A stretch of 64,000 bases of DNA, taken from Fimenecus sp045595185 (GTDB lineage: Bacteria > Bacillota > Clostridia > Oscillospirales > Acutalibacteraceae). The stretch lies in contig JAZNZX010000058.1 of NCBI GenBank assembly GCA_045595185.1, positions 4,390 to 68,389 of the forward strand, written 5' to 3'. The translations under genes were made by a program, and so were the position numbers. This document shows, piece after piece, positions 17,887 to 27,301 of this stretch (the first letter of the stretch is position 1; every line of letters starts with the position of its first letter). A model generated the notes under the pieces. The model was not told the DNA's origin. It searched no databases and worked only from the letters and a program-made list of their open reading frames with translations.

Positions 17887-18723
17887 ATGGGATTATTAAA
17901 GCTTGATTTTATTGATTGGCTTTCCTTTAAAGACATTTTGCCTTTTGAGGGAGTTGACATAACATTTGCAGAATTCTGTGCACAGTATTCTGCTGTACAG
18001 ACAAACTGGGCATATACATATGCAGCAATTATCGGTATTATCATTCTTCTTATTAAGAAGAACAAAAAATGGTATTGGTATCTTTTCCTTATTATTTTCA
18101 GCATTATGTCTGTAACATCAGTCGGTATGCATACTGCTAACTACGGTGCATTTGAGCCCGGAGTTCTTACAACAAAGCTTCTTGCAAGCTATGTTGATAT
18201 GTCGTTTACCGAGCTTACTGCCTGGTGCGGTGTATGTTGCTTTGCAATGGAATTTTATCAGTCAAAGGACAGCCTTAAAAAGCGAAATATATTCCTTATA
18301 GGTGTTTCGGCAATTACGGTGCTTGTGCTTGGCATTCTTACATATGAAGTATTTGTAATTCACGACAGACCACTTTACTTTGGTGGCAACGGTGCACCAA
18401 TGGACGGTAAAACAGGTGGTATGTCAATTGCTGAGGTTGGCTGTATAATCACAATTCTTCCTATGGCTTATCTTTTTGCAGATAATTTCAAGAAGATGAC
18501 AGGAAATGAAAAAGCACTTCTGGCTCTTACAATCGGTGTATTGATTGTTGCTGCCGTTATAACAGCTCTTTGGGGCGACAATGAAATCGCTGATTTTGCA
18601 CTTGGTAATTTCCACGGTCATTCAACATGGCATATGCTTGGTGCTATAATGGAATTAGTCATTGTATTCTGGATTGACCAACGCGAAACCAACAGAAAAA
18701 TCCGCGAATTAAAAGGTGAATAA
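17887..18723 (+). CDS. Seven-TM putative membrane hydrolase, alkaline-ceramidase/CREST superfamily
   Basis: 278 residues with about seven hydrophobic helices. Three polar signatures line up with alkaline ceramidases and PAQR receptors (CREST superfamily): S78-x-x-x-H82 (SVGMH) in the second helix, Asp104 at the start of the third (SYVDMSFTEL), and H245-x-x-x-H249 (HSTWH) in the last helix. In that superfamily the three His bind a catalytic zinc and the enzyme cleaves an amide bond in the membrane. The match is by motif order and helix position, not by overall similarity I can compute. A strong AAAGGAGA site precedes the ATG. The true substrate is unknown. Confidence 0.65.
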   Translation: MGLLKLDFIDWLSFKDILPFEGVDITFAEFCAQYSAVQTNWAYTYAAIIGIIILLIKKNKKWYWYLFLIIFSIMSVTSVGMHTANYGAFEPGVLTTKLLASYVDMSFTELTAWCGVCCFAMEFYQSKDSLKKRNIFLIGVSAITVLVLGILTYEVFVIHDRPLYFGGNGAPMDGKTGGMSIAEVGCIITILPMAYLFADNFKKMTGNEKALLALTIGVLIVAAVITALWGDNEIADFALGNFHGHSTWHMLGAIMELVIVFWIDQRETNRKIRELKGE

Positions 18724-18731
18724 AAAACTTG

Positions 18732-18762
18732 TATGACCTGTCTTTACAGGTCATATTTTTTT
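18732..18762 (+). terminator. Intrinsic terminator
   Basis: Perfect 10-bp stem TATGACCTGT (18732-18741) with its complement 18746-18755, CTTT loop, then T7. Confidence 0.9.
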
Positions 18763-18798
18763 GTTTATAATTAGATTATACGAAAGGGGAATTGTGTA

Positions 18799-20193
18799 AT
18801 GAAAACAGCGGAACAAATCACGAAAAGTGAACAAAGGGAAATAAAACGACTTAAAGGAATGCAAAACAGGGGAAACAGCAGTAAATATTTTCTTGTTTTG
18901 CTGACACTTATTGCAATCGTAAATATTCTTGACGAGGTAACAAGTAACCTTACCGTTACTGTGCAGTCATCATTCGTAACTGAATTTTTTGTAAACAACC
19001 CGTTTATGGGTAAATATTACACATTTCAGGAAGGTCTTGCACTTCATTCAGGTGTTGGTGTTTTCACCTATGTTTTAGGCATTTTTACACCGTTTTACAA
19101 GGCCCTTGCCGACAAATGGGGACGAAAACCTCTTTTTGCCATTTCCACACTCGGTATGGCATTGGGTCTTGTTGTAATTCACCTTTCTTCAAGCTACATA
19201 ATGTTCCTTGTGGGCTTTGCAATTATCAGCTTCTTCATGGGACACGACATTCAGATTATTTATATCCTTGAGGAAGCACCTGACAAGCACCGTGCAAAGA
19301 TTTACAGCTTTTTAAAGAGCTTCGGCATTTTGGGTGTTATTCTTATTCCTACGCTTCGCGATATGCTTATGGGTGATGACGCAACAAAATGGCGTGAAAT
19401 CTTTTTAGTACCTGCCATAATCGGCTTTATTGCAGTTTTACTCGTTGTGATTTTCGCGAAGGACACAAAGGTGTTTATAAACGAGAGAATTGAATATCTT
19501 TCTCGTCCATATGAAGAAAGACAGGCTGAAAAAGCACTTAAAAAGCAACAAAAAGAAGCACAAAGAAATCAGTCGGGCGTTTTTAATGGTGTAAAATACA
19601 TTTTTTCAAACGCTGACACAAAAAACCTTATTATTTCACACATTGTGTTCGACTCTGCAATGCCTGCAATTGCCCTTTACTTTGAGTCATCAATGCACAA
19701 GGTTGGTATGAGCACAAGTGAGATTACGAAAGCACTCTTTATGGTGCCTGTGGTTTATGCCACAATCACGTTCCTTTCAGGCTTTATTGCCGATAAATTC
19801 GGCAGAAAAGTAACGGTAACAGGCTTTTCAATGACCTGTATTGTTGGTTACTCACTTTTCGTAGCAGGTATTCTCTGTGGCTGGAATCCATATCTTATCG
19901 GCTTCTTCGCAGGACTTTATCAGGGTTCATATTGGATTGGTCGAGATTATATGAATGTTATGATGACCGAAAAAGTGCCGACAGATATTCGTGCATCAGT
20001 AGTTGGTGCAGAAGGACTTTTAGTAATCATCGGCCTTGCAGTAGGCTATCTTCTTGCCATCCTTGGTATGCTTAAATTCCAAATCTGGTGGGTATGCCTT
20101 GCAATTTCAGTTGTGGCAGTCGGCACAGCAGCAATAATGTTCGCAAAAGGCGTAAAAGAAACAAAAGGCGCAAATTTGGATGAGATAGAATAA
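18799..20193 (+). CDS. Major facilitator superfamily transporter
   Basis: 464 residues, 12 predicted transmembrane helices. The loop between helices 2 and 3 carries the MFS signature (ALADKWGRKPLF), repeated in the second half (FIADKFGRKVTV). An unusually long N-terminal cytoplasmic segment (about 28 polar residues) and a basic central loop rich in Lys, Gln and Glu are present. The substrate is not identifiable. It follows the ceramidase-like gene after a terminator and has its own GGGGAAT-type start region. Confidence 0.9.
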   Translation: MKTAEQITKSEQREIKRLKGMQNRGNSSKYFLVLLTLIAIVNILDEVTSNLTVTVQSSFVTEFFVNNPFMGKYYTFQEGLALHSGVGVFTYVLGIFTPFYKALADKWGRKPLFAISTLGMALGLVVIHLSSSYIMFLVGFAIISFFMGHDIQIIYILEEAPDKHRAKIYSFLKSFGILGVILIPTLRDMLMGDDATKWREIFLVPAIIGFIAVLLVVIFAKDTKVFINERIEYLSRPYEERQAEKALKKQQKEAQRNQSGVFNGVKYIFSNADTKNLIISHIVFDSAMPAIALYFESSMHKVGMSTSEITKALFMVPVVYATITFLSGFIADKFGRKVTVTGFSMTCIVGYSLFVAGILCGWNPYLIGFFAGLYQGSYWIGRDYMNVMMTEKVPTDIRASVVGAEGLLVIIGLAVGYLLAILGMLKFQIWWVCLAISVVAVGTAAIMFAKGVKETKGANLDEIE

Positions 20194-20195
20194 GT

Positions 20196-20379
20196 CAAAT
20201 TATAATTTATCGGGATGAACAACCAATTTGGTAAGTCATTCTGAGCGTAGCGAAGAAGCTCTCGCATTTCATCAGTCACCCTGAGTGAAATGAAGGGTCT
20301 GTTAAAATAGGACAGAGATTCTTCGTCACTTTGTTCCTCAGAATGACACTAACCTTAAATATCCCTACAAACTCCAATT
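20196..20379. repeat. MITE-like element carrying nested palindromic repeats
   Basis: 184 bp starting 3 bases after the MFS stop. The ends (20196-20216 and inverted 20359-20379) match those of the 8337 element, including the shared flank ATCCCTACAAACTCCAATT. The interior holds a GTCATTCTGAG...GAAGAA repeat at 20235-20259 and its inverted partner at 20315-20348, so the RNA could fold into a long hairpin. Confidence 0.65.
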
Positions 20380-20387
20380 CACCAACA

Positions 20388-20418
20388 AAAAGAGCCTCCA
20401 CACTGAAGGCTCTTTTTT
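20388..20418. terminator. Bidirectional intrinsic terminator
   Basis: Perfect stem AAAAGAGCCT (20388-20397) with AGGCTCTTTT (20407-20416), T-runs on both strands, serving the MFS gene and the convergent phosphoesterase gene. Confidence 0.9.
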
Positions 20419-20428
20419 GTGTTCAGTT

Positions 20429-21703
20429 TTATTTGTGGTCTTCGTTGAGTACCTGCATTGTAACTTCTTCTCTTGCTTCGTGGTCGTATTTGTCCTGATA
20501 ATAGTTTTCAGCAATTTGTTCAAAACTTCCGTCAGGCTTTACTGTAATCATTGTACAGCCACGCTGTGAGCCCAGCTTGTGAATTCGAAGGTATGCAAGA
20601 TAGTCAATGCTCATACCGTATGTAAGACGGATACCCTTATATTCAAATGAGAAATTGTTTACATGGTCGTGACCAACGAATGTACCGTGTTTGCCACCAA
20701 GTTCTAACATAGTTTCGAAAAGCTCATCAGGAATGTCACTACTGTAAACCACATCACCTGATTCACCCGCAGTACCATAGAAGTATTTAACATCCTCTGT
20801 ATCCTTGTAATCATTTTCAACGAATTCGAACCAGGCATCACCGTATTCAGCAATAGGAATATGGAAGAAAAGTAATGTGTTAAGTTCACCGTATTTTTCC
20901 TGAAGTTCGTCCTTGTTATCTAATGTAGCAATAAGGTTTTTGTTGTATTCATTATTGTTCTGTACAGTTTCCTTGTACCACTGTACCTGGTCCTCGTGAA
21001 TGTTGTCATATTCCCATGCAAGCATTTCAATAAGACCGTCACCTGTGTATGCGTTTGAGTCGATTGTGAAAATTGACTGTGTGATAATTCCCTGTGAGTT
21101 TTTGACATTTATCACGCTGTTTCCGTAGCCGAAAATGTCCTCGTCACCTGCCTGATATAAGCAGTATTTGAAGTCAGGGTTACTGTAAAATTCAGAAATA
21201 TCTTCTCTGTCATAAGGACTGTAAAATTCTGAATCGTGGTTACCGAAGGTAACTGTCCAGTAAACACCAAGGCTTTCCATAAGTGTTGCAAAAGCTGTAT
21301 GAGGTGGAAGGTTGTTAAGTGACATTGTTTCATAAGGTGCAGGATAAGCAATATCACCTGTAGCAATTACAAGGTCAGGTTTTTCAACACGAATCATCTG
21401 TGCAACTGCATTAAGTGCCATTGTGTCCATTTTCCCTGAAAGCCAACCACCACCAAGGTGAATGTCAGTAAGGTGCATAATCTTTAATTCTCTGTCAGTA
21501 GTGAATGTCCAGTTTCCGTTCTCGTCCTTTTTAGGTACTAACTGATTTTCAATTTCAACAGCCTCAAATGATGCTGTATACCCGATTTTGTTCTTGTTAT
21601 AAATCTTGTTTACAACAAAGTTTACGCAACCGATAGCAATACAGATACACAAAAAGATTGCTAACCCCTTTAATAAGCCTTTAAAAAATTTCTTTGCTTT
21701 CAT
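20429..21703 (-). CDS. Membrane-anchored calcineurin-like metallophosphoesterase
   Basis: 424 residues. An N-terminal transmembrane segment (about 10-34) anchors an extracellular catalytic domain. The binuclear-metal motifs are all present in order: D80-x-H82 (LTDIHLG), GD (IATGDIAY), GNHD (VTFGNHDSEF), an isolated HIPI histidine, and GHDH (FVGHDHVNN). The substrate is unknown (phosphomonoesters or diesters, perhaps envelope-derived). GGAGTT precedes ATG 21703, and it follows the DUF554 gene by 19 bases in the operon that begins with the GlmU-like gene. Confidence 0.9.
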   Translation of the reverse strand: MKAKKFFKGLLKGLAIFLCICIAIGCVNFVVNKIYNKNKIGYTASFEAVEIENQLVPKKDENGNWTFTTDRELKIMHLTDIHLGGGWLSGKMDTMALNAVAQMIRVEKPDLVIATGDIAYPAPYETMSLNNLPPHTAFATLMESLGVYWTVTFGNHDSEFYSPYDREDISEFYSNPDFKYCLYQAGDEDIFGYGNSVINVKNSQGIITQSIFTIDSNAYTGDGLIEMLAWEYDNIHEDQVQWYKETVQNNNEYNKNLIATLDNKDELQEKYGELNTLLFFHIPIAEYGDAWFEFVENDYKDTEDVKYFYGTAGESGDVVYSSDIPDELFETMLELGGKHGTFVGHDHVNNFSFEYKGIRLTYGMSIDYLAYLRIHKLGSQRGCTMITVKPDGSFEQIAENYYQDKYDHEAREEVTMQVLNEDHK

Positions 21704-21722
21704 AATAATAACTCCTTCTCTT

Positions 21723-22409
21723 TTATATCAATGAAATTAGCCACATTATAATAAACCACACAGGTGGAATAATGAGTGCAGGTAACATATTAAGTGTCTT
21801 AAGATTTTTGATATTAAGAATACTGAGACCCGATGATGCGATTAAGAAACCACCGACAACGCTGATTTCACACATAAGGTCAGGACTCATAAACTCACCT
21901 AAAAATTTTGCAAGTAAATAAATACTGCCCTGCCAACAGAAAAGTACAGGTGCTGCCAAAGCAATTCCAATGCCATATGTTGATGCTAACACCATACTTG
22001 TCACAAAGTCAAGAGTAGCATTTGTAAAAAGATATGTATGGTCATTATTAAGAGCAGAGTTTATAGGTCCTAAAATGGACAGACTGCCTATACAGAAAAG
22101 GAGAATTGCAGTTGAAAGACCTTTACCCAATTCGCTTTTGCCTTTTTTCTCTGTAAGTGCATTAAAATGCTTGTCCAAGTCAATCATATTGCCCAAAAGT
22201 GAACCCAACGCAAGACTTACAATGAAAAGAACAGGATACTGACTTTTGGGCATATTTTGCACAACGGAATTTATACCAATACCTGCTGCTGCAAGTCCCA
22301 TTGCATTCATAAGGCAATTTGTGTATTTTTCTTTAATTCCTTTTTTGAGCAGACTGCCGATTACACTTCCCGTAAGAATTGTGGCAGTATTAACTATTGT
22401 TCCAATCAT
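21723..22409 (-). CDS. DUF554 family membrane protein
   Basis: 228 residues with about six hydrophobic segments. It begins MIGTIVNTATILTGSVIGSLLKKG, the signature start of DUF554 (B. subtilis YdfK-like), and repeats a related GSVxGS/GSLLGN pattern. Function is not established. Its ATG overlaps the mfd stop by 4 bases, so it is translationally coupled to mfd. Confidence 0.85.
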   Translation of the reverse strand: MIGTIVNTATILTGSVIGSLLKKGIKEKYTNCLMNAMGLAAAGIGINSVVQNMPKSQYPVLFIVSLALGSLLGNMIDLDKHFNALTEKKGKSELGKGLSTAILLFCIGSLSILGPINSALNNDHTYLFTNATLDFVTSMVLASTYGIGIALAAPVLFCWQGSIYLLAKFLGEFMSPDLMCEISVVGGFLIASSGLSILNIKNLKTLNMLPALIIPPVWFIIMWLISLI

Positions 22410-25400
22410 TTTGTATCTAACCTCGTACTTTCTACAGCCTGAAAAATCTCTTTAAGTGTATCAAGAGAATTCTGGTCAGCACTCTTTTTAACATTTATAC
22501 TCTTTTTACCTGTTTTCGTAAGTCCTACACGACCACGAAGTACAGAAGAAATATCAAGTACTAATGATGTGTTGATTTCTTCACAGTAAAGACAGAGTGT
22601 ATCACCGCGTTGACCGATTTCATAAATTCCAAGTGACGCAGCAGTATTTCTGCAAAGTGAAACCTCAATAAGTCCTTCGACTGACGGTGGAATATCACCG
22701 TAACGGTCACGGAGTTCATCGCGGACATCCTCTGCATCCTGAAATGAACGGATATCTGCAATTCGTCTGTAAATGGCAAGTCGTTGCTGTAATGCAGAAA
22801 TATACTTTTCAGGAATATGAGCATTGATTTGCAGGTCAATAAGACACTCTTTTTCCTTTGGTTTTTCACCCTTTTGCTGACTTATGGCTTCACCTAAAAG
22901 CTTCATATACATATCGTAACCGACTGCGGCCAAATGACCGTGTTGCTGTGCACCGAGAAGATTACCTGCCCCTCGTATTTCAAGGTCACGCATAGCAATT
23001 TTAAAGCCTGAACCAAATTCTGTATATTCACGGATTGCCTGAAGTCGCTTATATGCAATTTCCGAAAGATTTTTGTCGCGTTTATAAGTAAGGTAAGCAC
23101 TTGCTCGTCTTGCACTTCTGCCTACTCGACCACGGAGCTGATGAAGTTGGGCAAGTCCCAATTTATCGGCATCTTCAATGATTAGCGTATTGGCATTGGG
23201 CACATCAACGCCTGTTTCAATGATGGTCGTACAAACGAGAATGTCGATTTCACCGTCCATAAGGTCACGCCAGATGTCACTTAACTGCTCCTCGTTCATT
23301 TTACCGTGAGCAACTGAAATTCGAGCATTAGGCAATTGCTCCTGAATCTGATTCGCAACACCGTCAATTGTGTCAACTCTGTTGTGTAAAAAATAGACCT
23401 GACCACCACGACGAAGCTCTTTTTCCATAGCTTCACAAAGTAGTGGCATATTGTGTTCAACAACATAGGTCTGAACAGGTGAACGGTCAGACGGTGCTTC
23501 CTCAATAACCGACATATCGCGAATACCTGACATTGCCATATTAAGTGTTCGCGGAATCGGTGTAGCAGAAAGAGTAAGAACATCAACACCAGGAAATAAT
23601 TCTTTCAGCTTTTCCTTTTGTGCAACACCGAAGCGTTGTTCCTCGTCAACAATCAAAAGACCTAAATCCTTGAATTTCACTTTTTTTGATATAAGTGAAT
23701 GTGTACCAACGATAATATCAACAAAGCCTGAATTTACTCGTTTTATGATTTTTTCCCTTTGTGTAGGTGTACGGAATCGGGAAAGCATTTCGGCTTCAAT
23801 GGGGAAACCGTCAAATCGTTTAAGAATTGTCTGGTAATGCTGTAATGCAAGAATTGTAGTCGGCACTAAAATTGCACATTGCTTACCGTCTGCAATACAT
23901 TTGAAAACTGCTCGCAAAGCCACTTCAGTTTTACCGAAGCCAACATCACCACAGAGAAGTCTGTCCATAGGATACGGTTTTTCCATATCACTCTTGATTT
24001 CGTCAATGCTTCGTAGCTGGTCGCTTGTTTCTTCAAATGCAAATCGGTTTTCAAAATCCCTTTGCATATCAATGTCAGGTGAAAAGGCATAGCCCTCGCT
24101 GTGAAGTCGTTGAGAATAAAGCTTGATAAGCTGGTCAGCCATATCCTTGACTGCAGTACGAACCTTATTTCGTGTCTTTTCCCATTCACCGCCACCAAGA
24201 CGGTTAAGCTTAAGTGCTTTTCCGTCGTCTTCATGAGGGCCTATATATTTCGATACCAAATCAAGCTGAGTGACAGGCACATAAAGAACATCACTTTTTG
24301 CGTACTTGATTTTAATATAGTCTTTTATGATTTTGTTGGCTTCAAGCTGTGTAACACCGTCAAAAATACCGATACCGTGAACCGCGTGAACAATATAATC
24401 GCCTTTTTTCAGTTCATCAAGCGAATGAATTGTATCCCTTGCTTTAAAGCCTGTTTTTCTCTTGCGAGAGGTTGATTGATAAATTTTTGAATATGTGAAA
24501 ACATATAATTTTTCGTTTCTGTATGAAAAGCCTGAAGAAAGCGAGCCTGCTAAAACGCATACAGCACCTTTCGGGAATTTAGCCGGAATCTGTGAAAAAT
24601 AAACTGAAACAAAGTTTTCGTCATTTAAAGCGTCTGCAAGATTTTTTGCACTTTTTTCAGTTCCTGCAAACACCACAACCGTACTGTCATTGGTGTTGAC
24701 AGGCTTTAAGTCTTCCATAAGTACATCTAATTTTCCGTTCCATACGGGTAATGTGTTTCCGTTAAAGGTGGTAAGACTTTTAACAGGTGTATCAAAGCTT
24801 CCTCTTGGAAAATTGTCAATGTATGTTGCACCAAATTCTTTATATTTCTCAACTAAATCGTTAAAGGTAAGACAGAATTTGTCGAGTCCCTTACAAAGTG
24901 TACCTTCCTCAACACAAGCCTTGATATCCTCAAGTAAAAGCTTTTGGAATGAAGAAACCTTTTCTTTTATTCCGCCTGTTTCAACTGCAAAAAGAAGATA
25001 ATCCTTTGCATAGTCAAAAATTGTAGCAGGGGAATAGATAAGCGGTAAGTATTTGTCGGCAGACCCAACGGACAGACCGCCTTTGAGTCTGTCAATGTCT
25101 GCATATAGTTTTTCACGGATAATGTCCGTCTTTTTACCACGGATTGAAGATGCCAATTTATCAATTTTTTCAATAAGCTCATTATTATTGTCAATTATGA
25201 TTTCCTTTGACGGAGTAATTAAAATTTCGTCAATATTTACTGTTCGTCTTTGTGTGGAAACATCAAAATGGCACATTGTGTCAACTGTGTCGCCCCAAAG
25301 CTCAATTCGTACAGGCTCCTCGTCATCAGGCGAGAAAAAGTCCACAATACCTCCGCGGACAGAGAACTGACCGACACCCTCAACAGCATCAACTCTCGCG

Positions 25401-25879
25401 TAGCCTGCACAGTTAAGTGACATAATAATATTTTCAAGAGTAGTTTCTTCGTCTTTTTTAAGAAGGACACTTTTTTGCCTTAAAATTTCAGGTGGAACAG
25501 TATATGAAACAGCCGATTCTGCACTTGCTACAACAACATCACAACGGTTGTCAAGCATTCTGCGAAGAACCTTGATTCTCTTTTGCTCATATTCATAGCT
25601 TTGTGAGTCGGTTGTATAGAATGAAAGGCTACGAGCAGGGTAGTGAAGTGCAGAAACACCGAATGTGCTCAAATCCTCGCAAAGTCGTACAGCAGTAGCG
25701 TCGTCAGGCACGACTACAAGGGCCTTTTTTTCAAGACCCCCTGTTAATGCAGAAATAATGTGTGCTTTCATAACGGGAATTAACCCTAAAACACCTTGCG
25801 GAAGAAAACCTTTTTTAATACTGTTTTCAACACCTTTATATTCTGCTGAATTATTAATTGTCTCAACAAATGCTGACAT
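22406..25879 (-). CDS. mfd: Transcription-repair coupling factor Mfd
   Basis: 1157 residues, full family length. It displaces RNA polymerase stalled at DNA lesions and recruits UvrA. Order: UvrB-like N-terminal module (about 1-330), RNA polymerase interaction domain (about 500-565, KGDYIVHAVHGIGIFDG), RecG-like translocase with Walker A GDVGFGKTEVALRA, DEEQ box (IVDEEQRFG), SATPIPRTL and the QLRGRVGRS motif, and the TRCF C-terminal domain. GAGGT precedes ATG 25879. It lies between pth and a DUF554 gene in the canonical glmU-pth-mfd order. Confidence 0.97.
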   Translation of the reverse strand: MSAFVETINNSAEYKGVENSIKKGFLPQGVLGLIPVMKAHIISALTGGLEKKALVVVPDDATAVRLCEDLSTFGVSALHYPARSLSFYTTDSQSYEYEQKRIKVLRRMLDNRCDVVVASAESAVSYTVPPEILRQKSVLLKKDEETTLENIIMSLNCAGYARVDAVEGVGQFSVRGGIVDFFSPDDEEPVRIELWGDTVDTMCHFDVSTQRRTVNIDEILITPSKEIIIDNNNELIEKIDKLASSIRGKKTDIIREKLYADIDRLKGGLSVGSADKYLPLIYSPATIFDYAKDYLLFAVETGGIKEKVSSFQKLLLEDIKACVEEGTLCKGLDKFCLTFNDLVEKYKEFGATYIDNFPRGSFDTPVKSLTTFNGNTLPVWNGKLDVLMEDLKPVNTNDSTVVVFAGTEKSAKNLADALNDENFVSVYFSQIPAKFPKGAVCVLAGSLSSGFSYRNEKLYVFTYSKIYQSTSRKRKTGFKARDTIHSLDELKKGDYIVHAVHGIGIFDGVTQLEANKIIKDYIKIKYAKSDVLYVPVTQLDLVSKYIGPHEDDGKALKLNRLGGGEWEKTRNKVRTAVKDMADQLIKLYSQRLHSEGYAFSPDIDMQRDFENRFAFEETSDQLRSIDEIKSDMEKPYPMDRLLCGDVGFGKTEVALRAVFKCIADGKQCAILVPTTILALQHYQTILKRFDGFPIEAEMLSRFRTPTQREKIIKRVNSGFVDIIVGTHSLISKKVKFKDLGLLIVDEEQRFGVAQKEKLKELFPGVDVLTLSATPIPRTLNMAMSGIRDMSVIEEAPSDRSPVQTYVVEHNMPLLCEAMEKELRRGGQVYFLHNRVDTIDGVANQIQEQLPNARISVAHGKMNEEQLSDIWRDLMDGEIDILVCTTIIETGVDVPNANTLIIEDADKLGLAQLHQLRGRVGRSARRASAYLTYKRDKNLSEIAYKRLQAIREYTEFGSGFKIAMRDLEIRGAGNLLGAQQHGHLAAVGYDMYMKLLGEAISQQKGEKPKEKECLIDLQINAHIPEKYISALQQRLAIYRRIADIRSFQDAEDVRDELRDRYGDIPPSVEGLIEVSLCRNTAASLGIYEIGQRGDTLCLYCEEINTSLVLDISSVLRGRVGLTKTGKKSINVKKSADQNSLDTLKEIFQAVESTRLDTK

Positions 25880-25889
25880 TGTTTTTACC

Positions 25890-26504
25890 TCAGCTATTGT
25901 ATAAATTCATTGCCTTTTCTGTGTTATCGTCAAGCATAAGCTCAAGTGCCTTACACGCATTCTCAAGTGCAGGTAAAAGTGCTTTCTGCTCGTCTTTTTT
26001 AAATTCTGAAAGTACCCAATCAGCCATATCGTAATCAGGATGCGGTTTTTTGCCGACACCGATTTTCACTCTTGGGAAATTGTCGCTGTTCAGATGATAA
26101 ATAATGCTGCGAAGACCCTTCTGACCACCATCGCTGCCTTTTCTTTTGATTCGCATTTTGCCAACATCAAGAGATACATCATCACTTACAACAATGATTT
26201 TTTCAGGCGGAATTTTATAAAAGTCAGAACATTCTCTAACTGCCTCGCCACTGTTGTTCATAAAGGTCTGTGGCTTCATAACGATACAACGATGACCGTT
26301 TATACTTACATCAGCCGTAAGGGATTTGAATTTAAGTCTGTCAATTCTGAAATTAAGCTTTTCAGATAGCATATCAAGGCATAAAAACCCTGCATTGTGT
26401 CGTGTAATAGTATATTTGTTGCCGGGATTACCAAGTCCCACAATAAGAAATTCGTGAGTACCCGTAGCCATTATTTTTGTCTGTTTCCTGAATCTGTTGA
26501 ACAT
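25890..26504 (-). CDS. pth: Peptidyl-tRNA hydrolase
   Basis: 204 residues. Releases peptides from peptidyl-tRNA dropped by ribosomes. It has GLGNPGNKYTITRHNAGF with the catalytic His, KPQTFMNNSGEA, and GSDGGQKGLRSI. The open frame extends further upstream, but ATG 26504 has AAAGGA just before it. The N-terminus carries about 15 extra residues (MFNRFRKQTKIMATGTHE) relative to typical Pth; an alternative start at ATG 26471 would give the usual length. Its ribosome binding site overlaps the stop of the GlmU-like gene. Confidence 0.95.
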   Translation of the reverse strand: MFNRFRKQTKIMATGTHEFLIVGLGNPGNKYTITRHNAGFLCLDMLSEKLNFRIDRLKFKSLTADVSINGHRCIVMKPQTFMNNSGEAVRECSDFYKIPPEKIIVVSDDVSLDVGKMRIKRKGSDGGQKGLRSIIYHLNSDNFPRVKIGVGKKPHPDYDMADWVLSEFKKDEQKALLPALENACKALELMLDDNTEKAMNLYNS

Positions 26505-26514
26505 AGTTTTTCCT

Positions 26515-27195
26515 TTATTTTTTAAATCTTTCTTTGTTTTTTTCACGCCAACCCTCAATGTTGACCTGTCTTGCTCTTGCAATACCAAGTGAGTCGGCAG
26601 GAACATCATCTGTAATCGTTGAGCCTGCTGCAGTATAAGCACCGTCACAAAGGGTAACAGGAGCAATGAGATTTGTATTACAACCGATAAAGCAGTCGTT
26701 ACCGATGATTGTTCTGTACTTGTTTTTACCGTCATAATTGACCGTAACAGTACCGCAACCGAAATTGACTCTTTTACCTACATCGGAATCCCCAACATAA
26801 GTAAGGTGAGAAACCTTTGTATTTTCTTGGATATTTGAGTTTTTCACTTCAACAAAATTGCCTAAATGCACCTTTTCACCGATAACCGAATTGGGTCTTA
26901 TGTGAACAAACGGGCCAATATCAGCCCAGTCCATCACGTTTGACTGATAGCATTGAACCGAATTGAGTTTGACATTGTTCCCGATAACACTTTCTTTAAT
27001 GAGCGTGTTAGGACCGATTACACAGTTTTCACCGATAGAAACACCTGAAAAAACCATAGTGTTGGGTAAAATTTTCGTGCCCTTACCGATTGTTACATTC
27101 TCTTCAATTACAACACTCTGATGGTAAGGGATACAAACACCGTTTTTTTCGTGAAAATCAATGTTTCTTTGGTTCCTGATATCGTTTTTTGTCAT
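26515..27195 (-). CDS. glmU-C: Stand-alone GlmU C-terminal (glucosamine-1-phosphate acetyltransferase) domain
   Basis: 226 residues made of hexapeptide repeats (left-handed beta helix), matching only the C-terminal half of the bifunctional enzyme that makes UDP-GlcNAc. The residues used by the acetyltransferase are present: RPNS arginine, EVKNS lysine, the catalytic His and Tyr in SHLTYVGD, and NFGCGT...NYDG. The N-terminal uridylyltransferase domain (GxGxGTRM-type start) is absent and no frame upstream encodes it. The position directly before pth-mfd is the normal place for full glmU, and the gene has its own promoter, so this looks like a shortened but intact gene. Uridylylation would need another enzyme elsewhere. 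Confidence 0.85.
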   Translation of the reverse strand: MTKNDIRNQRNIDFHEKNGVCIPYHQSVVIEENVTIGKGTKILPNTMVFSGVSIGENCVIGPNTLIKESVIGNNVKLNSVQCYQSNVMDWADIGPFVHIRPNSVIGEKVHLGNFVEVKNSNIQENTKVSHLTYVGDSDVGKRVNFGCGTVTVNYDGKNKYRTIIGNDCFIGCNTNLIAPVTLCDGAYTAAGSTITDDVPADSLGIARARQVNIEGWREKNKERFKK

Positions 27196-27224
27196 AAGAA
27201 TACCTCAAATTCCTCTAAATAATT

Positions 27225-27253
27225 ATTTTATCATAGTCTATGCAGATTTTCAA
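27225..27253 (-). promoter_or_regulatory. Promoter of the glmU-C - pth - mfd operon
   Basis: Minus strand: TTGAAA (27248-27253), 17-bp spacer, TAAAAT (27225-27230), and GAGGT before ATG 27195. Confidence 0.8.
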
Positions 27254-27301
27254 CCTTTTAGTTTGTGAAATGACAGGTTCAAACCCCGACAGATAAAAAT
27301 T

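Noticed and set aside
26505..26735. N-terminal extension of Pth
   Set aside because: Out-of-frame reading of the GlmU-like gene; no Pth homology before 26504.
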